Of a stretch of 64,000 nucleotides of DNA, positions 8,779 through 18,543 are shown piece after piece. A program made the translations under genes and the position numbers. Every line of letters begins with the position of its first letter. The first letter of the stretch is position 1. The stretch is taken from contig NZ_JQKO01000008.1 of NCBI RefSeq assembly GCF_000746085.1, positions 1-64,000 on the forward strand, in the 5' to 3' direction. The notes under the pieces are model-generated. The model ran no database searches and was not told where the DNA came from. It saw nothing but the letters and a program-made list of their open reading frames with translations. Source of the stretch: Methylocapsa aurea (lineage in GTDB: Bacteria; Pseudomonadota; Alphaproteobacteria; Rhizobiales; Beijerinckiaceae).

Positions 8779-8802
8779 GCAAGGTCGCGCAAGCGGCCTT
8801 GC
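8779..8802 (+). terminator. Hairpin after ndk
   Basis: GCAAGGTCGC (8779-8788) pairs with GCGGCCTTGC (8793-8802), ten pairs including one T-G wobble, with a GCAA tetraloop, eight bases after the ndk stop. It lacks a clear T-run. Confidence 0.5.
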
Positions 8803-8875
8803 CCCCTAATCTTGACTGCATCAGACTGAGGTTTCGCGACGGACCGCCGTGAGACAGAGACGTGGAGGGCCGCGG

Positions 8876-10018
8876 ATGCTGGCTTTGTCGAGGCGCATCG
8901 GCGTTTTTGCAACGCTAGTGGCCTTCGCGCTGTTGGGCGTTCTCGCGTCGCCGCGTCCGGCTCATGCCGGCCTGGGCGAGTGGCTGCAGCGCAATATTAG
9001 TTTCTTGCGCGGCGGCAAGCCTGAAGCCCTCCGCAAGAGTCTGGACGACCCTGCCGCCAAGCTTTTCGCTTTCTTCCAACCGCTCGGCCTGCTGCCGGTC
9101 TTGGCTCCCGCTGGAGAAATGCCCGGCGACGTCTATCGGTCGACGCTTGGCGGGTTCAGGACGCGGCAGCCGACCTGTTTTCCGAAATTGGCGGAAGTTG
9201 CGGGCAGCGCCAACCTGCCCTCCATGAACGAGGCGACCCAGGCGGAGCTGAATGCAACGCTGAAGGCCGCGATCGAGGAGGCAAGTCTTGGCGAGGGCGG
9301 CGTCAAGCTGCGCTTCGAACGGACCGGAACGCTCAGTTTCGACAATGTTTCCGTTCGCAGCACGGGCGAAGCGGAAGTCTTGAAAAGCTTTCAAGCGACG
9401 AAAAACAGGCCGGAATGCGCGCCATTGGCGCCAATCCTGGATCCAAAGGCCAATCCCCGCGGCGCCGAGGGGCTCATCCTGGGCAATGTGTACACGGCGG
9501 CGGCCAACGCTCATTGGAGCGTGTCGGCGGAAGGCGGCGGCCAGGCGAAGCTGGGCTTGGACGAACTGGCCAAGCTCATCAAACGGGTCGCGGAGCGCCT
9601 TGTTGGACGCGACATCCCCGTCAAAATCGATCTTGGCCTAGAGGTTCAGGGAAGCCTGGGCCGGACCCGGGAAATCTCCCTGGTCTCCACCAAGGCGCTG
9701 CCGGTCGCCTATGCCCCCTTGTTCATTTCGCTATCCCATCTCGCGCAAATTTCGGAAGGGATCAAATCGAACCGCATCGCGATCCTCGAGAATGTCTTTC
9801 TCGCGGAGCGGCGCAGCCATCCAACTTCCTCCAGGCGCGAGATCCGCCGGGTCATGACCAAGGAGGCGAGCATGGATCTGCCCTCCCCGGAGGCCATTTC
9901 CGCAGCGATGCAGACCGGCCCCTTTGCGCCCTTCGATCCGGAGAAGCCCGAACATGCGTCCTATATCGCGGCCGTCGACACGCTGCTGGCGTTGAGCCTG
10001 GAGCTCACTGAAGGGTAG
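8876..10018 (+). CDS. Exported protein of unknown function
   Basis: I do not recognise this 380-residue protein. It has a clear Sec signal peptide: basic start MLALSRRIG, a hydrophobic stretch FATLVAFALLGVLA, and a likely signal peptidase I site after PAHA near residue 31. The mature part is soluble, with one cysteine near residue 98 and another near 179, which could pair. No catalytic motif is visible. ATG 8876 has GGAGGG at a good distance, better than GTG 8849. It stands alone between ndk and the molybdopterin oxidoreductase. Confidence 0.75.
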   Translation: MLALSRRIGVFATLVAFALLGVLASPRPAHAGLGEWLQRNISFLRGGKPEALRKSLDDPAAKLFAFFQPLGLLPVLAPAGEMPGDVYRSTLGGFRTRQPTCFPKLAEVAGSANLPSMNEATQAELNATLKAAIEEASLGEGGVKLRFERTGTLSFDNVSVRSTGEAEVLKSFQATKNRPECAPLAPILDPKANPRGAEGLILGNVYTAAANAHWSVSAEGGGQAKLGLDELAKLIKRVAERLVGRDIPVKIDLGLEVQGSLGRTREISLVSTKALPVAYAPLFISLSHLAQISEGIKSNRIAILENVFLAERRSHPTSSRREIRRVMTKEASMDLPSPEAISAAMQTGPFAPFDPEKPEHASYIAAVDTLLALSLELTEG

Positions 10019-10094
10019 GGCGCGAATCGCGTTGGCGCGAGCGCGCCCATCCTCCGGTTGCGAAAAGGCGATCGTCGCGCCATCATGGCCGGCC

Positions 10095-12206
10095 ATGAAC
10101 GCCGCGCCAAAAATCCTCCGCCACCCTTCCGCCTGTCCGCATGATTGCCCCTCGGTCTGCGCCCTCGATGTCGAGGTGATCGACGGAAAAACCATCGGGC
10201 GCATTCATGGCGCGAAGGATCAGACCTATACCGCCGGCGTCGTCTGCGCCAAAGTCGCGCGCTATGCCGAGCGGATCCATCATCCGGACCGCTTGCTCTA
10301 TCCGCTGAAGCGCACAGGCCCCAAGGGATCGGGCTCCTTCGCGCGGATCTCCTGGGACGAAGCGCTCGACGCAATCGCGGCAGAATTCCTGAAAGCCGAA
10401 CATGAGTTCGGCGCGGAGAGCATCTGGCCCTATTACTACGGCGGCACGATGGGCCGCGTCATGCGCGATGGGATCAACCGCCTCACCCATGCCAAGCGCT
10501 ATTCGCGTTTCTATGGCTCGATCTGCGTCAATATCGCCTGGCCGGGCTTTATCGCCGGGACCGGAAAAATGGCCGGACCAGATCCGCGCGAAATCGCCAA
10601 ATCCGATTGCGTCGTGATCTGGGGCACGAATGCGGTGGCGACGCAGGTCAATCTGATGACCCATGCGGCGCGGGCGCGAAAAGAGCGCGGCGCGAAGATC
10701 GTCGTCATCGATATTTATCGCAACGCGACAACGGCGCAGGCCGATCTCGCGCTCTGCCTTAGGCCGGGAACCGATGGCGCGCTCGCCTGCGCGGTGATGC
10801 ATGTGCTCTTTCGCGATGGTCTCGCCGATTGGGATTATCTGGAAAAATATACCGATGCGCCGCATGAGTTCGAGGCGCATCTTACAAGCCGCACGCCGCG
10901 CTGGGCCGCCGCGATCACTGGCCTCAGCGTCGAGGAGATCGAGGCCTTCGCCCAGCTTATAGGGCGGACAAAGAAGACCTTTTTCCGGCTTGGCTATGGC
11001 TTCTCGCGCCAGCGCAATGGCGCGGTCAATATGCACGCGGCCTCCTGCATCGCCGCAGTGACCGGGGCGTGGAAAGAGGAGGGCGGCGGCGCCTTCCACA
11101 ATAATGGCGCGATCTTTCATCTGCGCCAGGACCTGATCGAAGGCCTCGACGTCCGCGATTCCACGACCCGCATCCTCGATCAATCGCGAATCGGCGCGAT
11201 CCTGACCGGCGATTCGGACGCCCTTCGCGGCGGCGGGCCGGTGAGAGCCATGCTCATTCAAAACACCAATCCGATGTCGGTCGCCCCTGACCAGACCAAG
11301 GTGCGGCAAGGGTTTTCTCGCGCCGATCTCTTCGTCGCCGTGCATGAGCAATTCTTGACCGAGACGGCGGCCATGGCCGACATCGTCCTACCCGCCACGA
11401 TGTTTCTTGAACATGATGATTTCTATGCGGGGGGAGGGCATCAGCATCTTGAATTCGGCGGCAAGCTGATCGAGCCTCCGGGGGAATGCCACAGCAATCA
11501 TGAGGTCGTTTGCGCGCTTGCGGGCAGGCTTGGGGCCGAGCATCCGGGCTTTGCGATGAGCCCGCGCGAATTGATCGACGCGACCTTGCGCGAATCCGGC
11601 TGGGGCGGGCTCAAAGAGCTTGAGGACAAGCGCTGGCTCGACGCTCAGCCCGATTTCGCCGCGGCGCATTATCTCGACGGCTTCGCCTGGCCGGACAAGA
11701 AATTCCGCTTCAAGCCGGATTGGGCGAATGTGCCTTTTGGCAATATTGGCCTGCAAGGCCCGTGGCGCGAGATGCCTAGCCTGCCCGATCATTGGGACGC
11801 GATCGAGAGCGCCAACGACGCCTATCCCTTCCGCCTGGCGACGAGCCCGGCGCGCAATTTCCTGAACTCCAGTTTCACGCAGACGCGGACGTCCCGCGCC
11901 GCGGAGGGCGGGCCAACGGTCAAGATCCATCCGTTTGATGCCGCGCGCCTTGGCGTCGAGGCCGGTGATAAGGTCGTCCTCGGCAATGATCGGGGCGAGG
12001 TGCGGCTCAGGGTGGCGCTTTTCGATGGATTGCAGCAGGGCGTGCTGATCGCGGAAGGGATCATGCCCAATGCCTCGTTCGAAGACGGCAAGGGGATCAA
12101 CACGCTGACCGGCGCCGACAGCGTCGCGCCCTACGGCGGGGCGGCGTTTCATGACACGCGGGTTTGGGTGAAGAAGGCCGACGGCGTCGCGGATGGAGGC
12201 GGTTGA
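10095..12206 (+). CDS. Molybdopterin-dependent oxidoreductase with one Fe-S cluster
   Basis: This is a DMSO reductase/formate dehydrogenase-family catalytic subunit of about 703 residues. An N-terminal cluster-binding motif (CPHDCPSVC near 14-22, with a later cysteine in GVVCAKVARY) precedes the bis-MGD-binding domains. Typical segments are ARISWDEALDAIA, IWGTNAVATQVN, TNPMSVAPDQTKV, ADIVLPATMFLEHDD and the C-terminal molydopterin dinucleotide-binding domain (FLNSSFTQT). No Tat signal is evident, so it is probably cytoplasmic. There are no partner subunits nearby. The substrate cannot be deduced. The start is uncertain: GTG/TTG-type starts up to 10032 are possible, but ATG 10095 begins just before the cluster motif. 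Confidence 0.88.
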   Translation: MNAAPKILRHPSACPHDCPSVCALDVEVIDGKTIGRIHGAKDQTYTAGVVCAKVARYAERIHHPDRLLYPLKRTGPKGSGSFARISWDEALDAIAAEFLKAEHEFGAESIWPYYYGGTMGRVMRDGINRLTHAKRYSRFYGSICVNIAWPGFIAGTGKMAGPDPREIAKSDCVVIWGTNAVATQVNLMTHAARARKERGAKIVVIDIYRNATTAQADLALCLRPGTDGALACAVMHVLFRDGLADWDYLEKYTDAPHEFEAHLTSRTPRWAAAITGLSVEEIEAFAQLIGRTKKTFFRLGYGFSRQRNGAVNMHAASCIAAVTGAWKEEGGGAFHNNGAIFHLRQDLIEGLDVRDSTTRILDQSRIGAILTGDSDALRGGGPVRAMLIQNTNPMSVAPDQTKVRQGFSRADLFVAVHEQFLTETAAMADIVLPATMFLEHDDFYAGGGHQHLEFGGKLIEPPGECHSNHEVVCALAGRLGAEHPGFAMSPRELIDATLRESGWGGLKELEDKRWLDAQPDFAAAHYLDGFAWPDKKFRFKPDWANVPFGNIGLQGPWREMPSLPDHWDAIESANDAYPFRLATSPARNFLNSSFTQTRTSRAAEGGPTVKIHPFDAARLGVEAGDKVVLGNDRGEVRLRVALFDGLQQGVLIAEGIMPNASFEDGKGINTLTGADSVAPYGGAAFHDTRVWVKKADGVADGGG

Positions 12207-12209
12207 GGG

Positions 12210-12872
12210 TTACGAGGCCGCAGGAACGCGCAGGGGCGCGGGCAGGGCGCCGCTGCCATCCTCGCAAAACACTCGATTGCCTTGGACCTGGAGGCGCCCG
12301 GCGGCGAGGCGCTCCAGCGCGGCCGGGTAGATGACATGCTCTTGCGCCAGCACGCGGGCCGCGAGCGTTTCGGGCGTGTCGGAATCGAGCACCGCAACCG
12401 CCGCCTGAGCGATGATCGGGCCCTCATCCATGGCCGGGACCACGAAATGCGCCGTGCAGCCGTGGATTTTGACGCCATCATCCAAGGCGCGTCGATGCGT
12501 GTCGAGCCCTCGATAGGCCGGCAAGAGGGCTGGGTGGATGTTGATCAGCGCGCCTTGCCATTGGCCGATGAACCAGGGCGTCAGCATCCGCATGAAGCCG
12601 GCGAGGCAAATGATTTCAATGCGGTGCAGATCGAGCAGGACCTGCATCGAGCGTTCGAACTCCTCCCGCCCAGCGTAAATCTTATGATCGACAGCGGCGC
12701 AAGCGATGCCGTTCTCCTTGGCGAAAGCCAATCCTGCCGCGTCCGGCCGGTTCGACAGGACAAGGGCGATTTCGGCGGGAAAGGCAGGGACGCGCGCGGC
12801 TTCGATCAGAGCCCGCATATTGGAGCCGCGCCCGGAGATCAGGATCGCCGTGCGTTTGCGCTGGGAGGTCAC
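12210..12872 (-). CDS. purN: Phosphoribosylglycinamide formyltransferase 1
   Basis: PurN makes formylglycinamide ribotide from glycinamide ribotide and 10-formyl-THF, step three of purine synthesis. The 220-residue product starts with the expected [15 protein letters not shown] loop. It contains the folate-site segment [14 protein letters not shown], the catalytic region [17 protein letters not shown], and GCTAHFV. It begins at GTG 12872, overlapping the purM stop in a GTGA junction (12869-12872), so the two are translationally coupled. It is convergent with the oxidoreductase, with only three bases between stops. Confidence 0.96.
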   Translation of the reverse strand: MTSQRKRTAILISGRGSNMRALIEAARVPAFPAEIALVLSNRPDAAGLAFAKENGIACAAVDHKIYAGREEFERSMQVLLDLHRIEIICLAGFMRMLTPWFIGQWQGALINIHPALLPAYRGLDTHRRALDDGVKIHGCTAHFVVPAMDEGPIIAQAAVAVLDSDTPETLAARVLAQEHVIYPAALERLAAGRLQVQGNRVFCEDGSGALPAPLRVPAAS

Positions 12873-13936
12873 AGCGGCAGGCGCCCGGAATAGGCGACCC
12901 TCTCCGCGTCGCCCGTTTCGATGACCTGCCCAAGGAGCACCGGGGGGTCTTCGCCCGCGCCGCTCAGGCTGGCTTCAACCTCCTCGGCGCGCTCTGGGCT
13001 GACGACCAGAACCATGCCGACGCCGCAATTGAACGTGCGCAACATCTCGGCTTCGCTGACCTCGCCCGCCTCGGCGAGCCAGCAAAAAACCGGCGGCGCG
13101 GGAATCGCGGAAAGATCGAGCCGCGCCCCCAGGCCATGCGGCAGGACGCGCGGCAGATTGTCAGGAAATCCGCCTCCGGTGATATGGGCCAGGGCCTTGA
13201 CGCCCTGCGTCGCCTCGAGCAGCCGCAGGACTTGCCTGACGTAAATGCGGGTCGGCGTCAGCAAGGCTTGGCCAAGCGTTTTGGCGGCGTCATAGGGGGC
13301 CGCGTCGGTCCAGGCGAGTCCGGTTTTCGCGACGATCTTGCGCACCAGCGAAAAGCCGTTCGAATGCAGGCCGGAGGAGCGCAGTCCGATGAGGCGGTCG
13401 CCCGAAGCGATCCCGGCTTTCGGCAAGAGCTTGCCGCGCTCGACGGCGCCGACGGCGAAGCCGGCGAGATCGTAGTCGGCGCCGCCATAAAGACCCGGCA
13501 TTTCAGCGGTTTCGCCGCCGATCAAGGCCGCCCCGGCCTCGATGCAGCCTTGCGCGATGCCCTTGACGACGGCGGCCCCGGCGGCGGGATCGAGTTTGCC
13601 GGTGGCGTAATAGTCTAGGAAGAACAGCGGCTCGGCGCCCTGAACGATGAGATCGTTGACGCACATGGCGACGAGATCGATCCCGATCGTGTCGTGAATG
13701 CCGGTCTCGATCGCGATTTTGACTTTCGTGCCGACCCCATCATTGGCGGCGACGAGGATCGGATCGGAAAAGCCCGCCGCCTTGAGATCGAACAATCCGC
13801 CAAAGCCGCCGATTTCCGCGTCGGCGCCGCGCCGGCGGGTGGCGCGCACCAGCGGCTTGATCGTTTCGACCATGGCGTTGCCGGCGTCGATATCGACGCC
13901 GGCATCGGCATAGGTCAGGCCATGTTTTTTCGTCAT
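12869..13936 (-). CDS. purM: Phosphoribosylformylglycinamidine cyclo-ligase (AIR synthetase)
   Basis: PurM closes the imidazole ring to form AIR with ATP, step five of purine synthesis. The 355-residue protein has the family start [19 protein letters not shown]. It also has [15 protein letters not shown], the ATP/Mg motif region [27 protein letters not shown], and [16 protein letters not shown]. It has normal length. It is first in the purM-purN pair. In many Rhizobiales purMN is divergent from a CDP-alcohol phosphatidyltransferase/AI-2E/hdaA group; here about 4.5 kb with copper and propeller genes lies between them. Confidence 0.97.
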   Translation of the reverse strand: MTKKHGLTYADAGVDIDAGNAMVETIKPLVRATRRRGADAEIGGFGGLFDLKAAGFSDPILVAANDGVGTKVKIAIETGIHDTIGIDLVAMCVNDLIVQGAEPLFFLDYYATGKLDPAAGAAVVKGIAQGCIEAGAALIGGETAEMPGLYGGADYDLAGFAVGAVERGKLLPKAGIASGDRLIGLRSSGLHSNGFSLVRKIVAKTGLAWTDAAPYDAAKTLGQALLTPTRIYVRQVLRLLEATQGVKALAHITGGGFPDNLPRVLPHGLGARLDLSAIPAPPVFCWLAEAGEVSEAEMLRTFNCGVGMVLVVSPERAEEVEASLSGAGEDPPVLLGQVIETGDAERVAYSGRLPL

Positions 13937-14115
13937 GAGGGTCCCGGCAAGAGCCCGCCAGGGCTAGCGCCTTGTGGGGAGCAAAGCAAGGTTGGCAAAT
14001 CCAGTCGGCGCAGTCTTTGGAGCGAAACGCGCGGGGGGCGGGGCGCGTCCGGGATTGGCGTTCCAATGATGGGAGGGGTAGCATCAGCGTCGACAAGGAC
14101 GAAGGAGCCAATCCA

Positions 14116-16491
14116 ATGCCTGTCCAGCATGACCATCCGCATCATCATGACCACGGCGCGGAGCGCCATCGCGACAGCCCGGATCATGCGCCGGATCTGG
14201 TCAAGGATCCTGTCTGCGGAATGAGCATCGATCCCGCCAAGACGAAGCGCGCCGCTGAATATGAGGAAAGGACTTATTACTTCTGCTCGGCCCATTGCCG
14301 CGACAAATTCACCGTAGATCCAGAACGCTACGTCAGGCGGGCCGCCGCCGCGGCGCCAAAGACGCCGCCGGCGCCGGCCGGAACGATCTACACCTGCCCC
14401 ATGCACCCGCAGATCCGCCAGCCCGGTCCCGGCAATTGCCCGATCTGCGGCATGACGCTTGAACCCGAAACGCCATCAGCCGAGACAGGTCCCAGCGCTG
14501 AGCTCCTCGACATGACGCGGCGATTCTGGATCGGTCTTGTTCTTTCGATCCCAGTGCTGGCGCTGGAGATGGGCGGCCACGTCCTGAACTTGCACTGGCT
14601 TTCACGGCAGAGCTCGAACTGGGCTCAATTCGCGCTGGCGACTCCGGTTGTGCTCTGGGCTGGCTGGCCCTTCTTCGCGCGCGCATGGCGATCGCTCCTG
14701 ACCCGCAACCTCAACATGTTCACGCTGATCGCCATGGGCACGGGCGTTGCCTGGTTCTATAGCGTTGCAGCGACCGTTGCGCCGCAGATCTTTCCGCCCG
14801 CCTTCCGCAATGCTGACGGCTCCGTCGCGATCTATTTCGAGGCGGCGGCGGTCATCACTGTCCTCGTGCTTCTCGGTCAGGTGTTGGAGCTCCGCGCGCG
14901 CGAGCAGACAGGAGGCGCCATCCGCGCGCTGCTGGACCTCGCCCCGAAGACGGCGCGCCGGATCGAGTCGGACGGCGGCGAGCGCGACATTGCCCTCGAA
15001 TCCGTCGCGGTTGGCGACATGCTGCGCGTGCGTCCAGGCGAGAAGACGCCGGTCGACGGCGAACTCGTTGAAGGCCGCAGCGCCGTTGACGAGTCCTTGG
15101 TCACCGGAGAATCGATGCCGGTGACCAAGATTGTCGGCTCGAAGTTGATCGGCGGCACGATGAATCAGACCGGCAGTTTCGTGATGCGCGCCGAGAAGAT
15201 CGGCCGCGACACGATGCTCGCGCAGACCGTGCAAATGGTCGCGAATGCGCAGCGCAGCCGAGCTCCGATCCAGCGCCTTGCGGATCGGGTCTCCGGCTGG
15301 TTCGTGCCGCTCGTCATTGGCATAGCCGCGCTCGCCTTTGTCGCGTGGTCGATCTGGGGACCGGAGCCGCGATTGAGCTTTGGTCTGATCGCCGCCGTCT
15401 CGGTGCTGATTATCGCTTGTCCGTGCGCGCTTGGGCTGGCGACGCCGATGTCGATCATGGTCGGCGTCGGGCGCGGCGCGCAATCCGGCGTTTTGATCAA
15501 GAACGCCGAGGCGCTGGAGCGCTTCGAGAAAATTGACACGCTTGTCGTCGACAAGACCGGCACGCTCACCGAAGGCAGGCCGCGCGTTGCGGCGATCATC
15601 CCCGCATCGGGATTCGAAGGCGACGACGTGCTGCGTCTTGCCGCAAGTCTGGAGCGCGGCAGCGAACATCCGCTTGCGGCGGCCATCGTCGCAGCCGCGC
15701 AGGAGAAAGCCCTGACTCTGTCTGAAGCGCAGGACTTCGATTCGCCAGTCGGCAAGGGCGTTGCCGGCGAGGTCGAAGGGCGGCGGCTCGCCATCGGCAA
15801 TCGCCGTTTCCTCGGAGAGCTCGGCATCGATGCGCACGCCCTGGAGCAACAGGCGGAGGCGCTTCGGCTCGATGGCGCCACGGCGGTCTTTTTGGCGATC
15901 GATGGCCGCGCAGCGGGGCTCATCGGGATCGCCGATCCGATCAAGCAGACGACGCCGGAGGCCGTCCGCGCGCTGCTCGCCGACGGCATTCGCGTCGTCA
16001 TGCTGACCGGCGACAATCGCACGACCGCCGAGGCCGTCGCGAAGCGGCTCGGCATCACGGAGATCGAGGCGGAAATCCTGCCGGAGGACAAGAGCAAGGT
16101 GGTCGAGCGCCTGCGCCGCGATGGCCGCGTCGTCGCCATGGCGGGCGACGGGGTCAATGATGCGCCGGCGCTCGCAGCGGCCGACATTGGCGTCGCGATG
16201 GGGACCGGGACGGATGTCGCCATCGAGAGCGCCGGCGTCACTCTGCTCAAAGGCGATCTTCAGGGCGTCATGCGGGCGAGGCGCCTCTCAGCGGCGACGA
16301 TGCGCAACATCCGCCAGAACCTCTTCTTCGCCTTCGTCTACAATGCGGCGGGCGTGCCGATCGCGGCGGGCGCACTCTATCCCGTCTTCGGCGTTTTGCT
16401 TTCGCCGATCATTGCGGCGGCGGCGATGGCGCTGTCATCTGTCAGCGTGATCGCCAACGCGCTGCGGCTGCGCGTCACGCGGCTTGATTGA
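14116..16491 (+). CDS. Copper-type P1B ATPase with YHS and heavy-metal-binding domains
   Basis: This 791-residue pump probably exports Cu(I) or Ag(I). A His-rich tail ([10 protein letters not shown]) leads into a YHS-type domain (DPVCGMSID, later YYFCSAHC) and a small metal-binding domain ([15 protein letters not shown]), in place of the usual HMA domains. Eight membrane segments follow. Core motifs are the CPC metal site in [13 protein letters not shown], phosphorylation site [10 protein letters not shown], the SEHPLA motif, and the hinge [10 protein letters not shown]. The metal call rests on CPC plus the N-terminal domains. GAAGGAG sits before ATG 14116. A 39-codon Met/Gly-rich gene follows 19 bases later, suggesting a copper operon. 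Confidence 0.93.
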   Translation: MPVQHDHPHHHDHGAERHRDSPDHAPDLVKDPVCGMSIDPAKTKRAAEYEERTYYFCSAHCRDKFTVDPERYVRRAAAAAPKTPPAPAGTIYTCPMHPQIRQPGPGNCPICGMTLEPETPSAETGPSAELLDMTRRFWIGLVLSIPVLALEMGGHVLNLHWLSRQSSNWAQFALATPVVLWAGWPFFARAWRSLLTRNLNMFTLIAMGTGVAWFYSVAATVAPQIFPPAFRNADGSVAIYFEAAAVITVLVLLGQVLELRAREQTGGAIRALLDLAPKTARRIESDGGERDIALESVAVGDMLRVRPGEKTPVDGELVEGRSAVDESLVTGESMPVTKIVGSKLIGGTMNQTGSFVMRAEKIGRDTMLAQTVQMVANAQRSRAPIQRLADRVSGWFVPLVIGIAALAFVAWSIWGPEPRLSFGLIAAVSVLIIACPCALGLATPMSIMVGVGRGAQSGVLIKNAEALERFEKIDTLVVDKTGTLTEGRPRVAAIIPASGFEGDDVLRLAASLERGSEHPLAAAIVAAAQEKALTLSEAQDFDSPVGKGVAGEVEGRRLAIGNRRFLGELGIDAHALEQQAEALRLDGATAVFLAIDGRAAGLIGIADPIKQTTPEAVRALLADGIRVVMLTGDNRTTAEAVAKRLGITEIEAEILPEDKSKVVERLRRDGRVVAMAGDGVNDAPALAAADIGVAMGTGTDVAIESAGVTLLKGDLQGVMRARRLSAATMRNIRQNLFFAFVYNAAGVPIAAGALYPVFGVLLSPIIAAAAMALSSVSVIANALRLRVTRLD

Positions 16492-16510
16492 AGAAATAGG
16501 CAGACGAGCC

Positions 16511-16630
16511 ATGATGAACGGCTATGGAATGATGGACGGTGGGATGTGGGGCATGGGCCTGATCGGGTTGCTGCTCCTTGTCGTCCTGATCCTCTTAATC
16601 GCGGCCTTGATCAAGTATCTGAGCAGCTAG
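16511..16630 (+). CDS. Small Met/Gly-rich single-pass membrane peptide
   Basis: This 39-residue frame starts ATGATG and encodes MMNGYGMMDGGMWGMG, then a hydrophobic helix of about 20 residues (LIGLLLLVVLILLIAALI), ending KYLSS. Seven methionines in the first 15 residues suggest a soft-metal site such as Cu(I) at the membrane surface. It lies 19 bases after the copper ATPase on the same strand, so it is likely co-transcribed. Its TAG stop is also the first three bases of an interspersed repeat element. The role is an inference; I know of no named family for it, though similar short peptides occur beside copper genes. Confidence 0.7.
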   Translation: MMNGYGMMDGGMWGMGLIGLLLLVVLILLIAALIKYLSS

Positions 16631-16826
16631 AGCGCTTTCCGATCGAATGGAGTCATTCGATCGATCAGAAATCGCTCCAGTGTTAGAGCGTCTGAGCATA
16701 TTCTCGTCGAACAGATGAACCAATCTGTTCGGATTATGCTCTAGAGCATGTTCTTTAAAAAGTTGATCGACTTTTTCGATATTGAGACATCGGATATATC
16801 CGATGTCTCATAAGAACATGCTCCAA
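16628..16826. repeat. Composite of three palindromic interspersed elements
   Basis: Three units lie head to tail. Unit one (about 16628-16680) has GATCGA-rich arms flanked by TAGAGCG and CGCTCCA. Unit two (about 16684-16743) has arms around GAACAGAT/AATCTGTTC. Unit three (16742-16826) has AGAGCATGTTCTT and AAGAACATGCTCC ends around a perfect 26-base palindrome at 16784-16809 (GAGACATCGGATA and its complement). Related units recur at 21186, 29001, 33292 and elsewhere in the window. They probably form cruciforms or RNA hairpins, and lie between convergent genes. Confidence 0.8.
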
Positions 16827-16862
16827 CCCTACGCGGCGGCCCTGACCGCCGCCGCGCCGCAA

Positions 16863-18287
16863 TCAAAAATCCAATCCGACATAAGCCTGATGCTCTCGTT
16901 CAAAATGGGCCTTCACCGAGGTGGCGCCGCTATCGTCGCCAATGCTGAGCATCAGAGGGACAGGGTTTTGTGGCGCATTCAGAGTGACGCCTTCCGCCGC
17001 TGCGAGGAAGGCGTATCGCAGCGCGCCGGTGGGCCTGATCAGAGCTTTCAGCTTAACGCCGTCGACAATCCCGGCATAGGTGAAAAGCCCGTCCGCGCGC
17101 TTCTTGAAGGAGCCGGCCGGAATGGTGGCGGCAAAGCCGCCGACTTGGAGCAAGGTCGGCTCGGCGCCGGGATTTATTCCATTGCTCTTGGCGCTGCTCA
17201 AAGTGAAGCTTGACTGGAGCGCGAATGCCTTATCGCGGCCCGTCTCGATTTGAAGTCTGGCGTTAAAGCTGAGAAAGGAAGCGCCCGGAGGGGCTGGCAT
17301 GATGCCCACTCCATGCGGCATATTGCCCGCGCTTACCTCAGCCGCCACAGTATTGGTTGCGGCGTCGATCACCCAGACGCTGGAGGATGTGAAGCTGATC
17401 GAGACGTAGACCTCCTTCCCGTCTGGCGTGATGGCGATTCCCGAAGGATAGCGCAGGGCCGGAACTTTCGCCGCCACCTGTTTGTTCGCGGTATCAATGA
17501 CCGAAACGCCGGCCGGGTCGTCCACGGTGACATAGGCGCGTTTCCCGTTTGGAGTAATGGCGACGCCAAAGGATTGGCCACCCACCGGGATCGCATTGGA
17601 CACGCTTTTCGTTGCGGCATCGATGACCGAGACGACATTCTCGCCCCGATGCGTTACATAGATCTCCTTGCCATCTGGCGTGACGGCGACGCCATAGGGG
17701 TAGCGCTTCGTGGGGATCGTGGCCGTGACCTTCCGGGTCATCGTATCGATCACCGAAACGCTGTTGGAGATAAGATTGGCGACATAGGCCTGCTTTCCGT
17801 CACGCGCGATCGCGAGTTCAACCGGGGTGTTTCCTACCGGGATTGTGGCCGCCACCGTGTTGCTGGCTGCATCGATCACTGCAACTGCGTTGTCTCCGGA
17901 AATCGCGACATAGACATTTTTTCCATCTGGAGTGACCGCGAGACCGGAGGGGCTATGTCCAACCAAAATCGTCGCCGCCACAGCGTTCTTGGTTGCGTCG
18001 ATCACCGAAACGCTGTTGTCGCCTGTATTCTCGACGTAAACTTTTTGCCCGCCTGGCGCTACAGCGACCGCGAAGGGAGAGCGCCCGACCGGGATAGTGG
18101 CCACTACCGTCTTGGTCGCGGTATCGATGACCGAGACGTCAAAAGAGGCCGCGTTGGCGACATAGGCGAAGGGCGCCGCCTGCGCTGGCCACGCGATCGA
18201 GCCTGACCCTATTGCCAACATCGTCCAAAGGACGGCGGCATTACATGTTCTTGTAGCGTGGTCCCGCTCGCGGCCTAAGCAATCCAT
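16863..18287 (-). CDS. Exported seven-bladed YVTN beta-propeller protein
   Basis: The 474-residue product has a signal peptide ending near PAQA, then seven tandem repeats of about 42 residues. Each repeat has the pattern YVxNxxxNxVSVIDxATxxVxATIPVGxxPxGVAVTPDGKxV, enough for one closed propeller. A C-terminal domain of about 130 residues follows, beta-rich and of a type I cannot name (segments LQVGGFAATIPAGSF and DGVKLKALIRPTGALRY). Propellers of this type bind ligands or surface partners; no enzyme motif is present. The ATG at 18287 has AAGGAG eight bases upstream, so the TTG at 18293 is not needed. It is convergent with the copper operon. Confidence 0.85.
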   Translation of the reverse strand: MDCLGRERDHATRTCNAAVLWTMLAIGSGSIAWPAQAAPFAYVANAASFDVSVIDTATKTVVATIPVGRSPFAVAVAPGGQKVYVENTGDNSVSVIDATKNAVAATILVGHSPSGLAVTPDGKNVYVAISGDNAVAVIDAASNTVAATIPVGNTPVELAIARDGKQAYVANLISNSVSVIDTMTRKVTATIPTKRYPYGVAVTPDGKEIYVTHRGENVVSVIDAATKSVSNAIPVGGQSFGVAITPNGKRAYVTVDDPAGVSVIDTANKQVAAKVPALRYPSGIAITPDGKEVYVSISFTSSSVWVIDAATNTVAAEVSAGNMPHGVGIMPAPPGASFLSFNARLQIETGRDKAFALQSSFTLSSAKSNGINPGAEPTLLQVGGFAATIPAGSFKKRADGLFTYAGIVDGVKLKALIRPTGALRYAFLAAAEGVTLNAPQNPVPLMLSIGDDSGATSVKAHFEREHQAYVGLDF

Positions 18288-18543
18288 GATCAATCTCCTT
18301 AATTTTAAGGATCAAGTTTTTTGATGATTTGTATTGGCGCCAATTGACTACATGAGCGCTGTGAGCTATTATTATTCAATAAGGCTCAATTGAATCGGGT
18401 GAGCTAATCTTAAACAGCGCATGCTAAACCACGAGAGCAACAACCGGTTCCATTCTACCACGATCCTTGGCTAGGGGTTGGCCTGCGCCTATGTTAGATT
18501 AAACAACAAAAAGCGAGGGGCCGCCTTTCAGCGCTGAGATGGC

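Noticed and set aside
14602-15849. 415-codon frame antisense to the copper ATPase
   Set aside because: Shadow of the ATPase gene, no recognisable motif.
16628-16826. CRISPR array
   Set aside because: The units are palindromic and unlike one another; there are no equal repeats with unique spacers and no cas genes.
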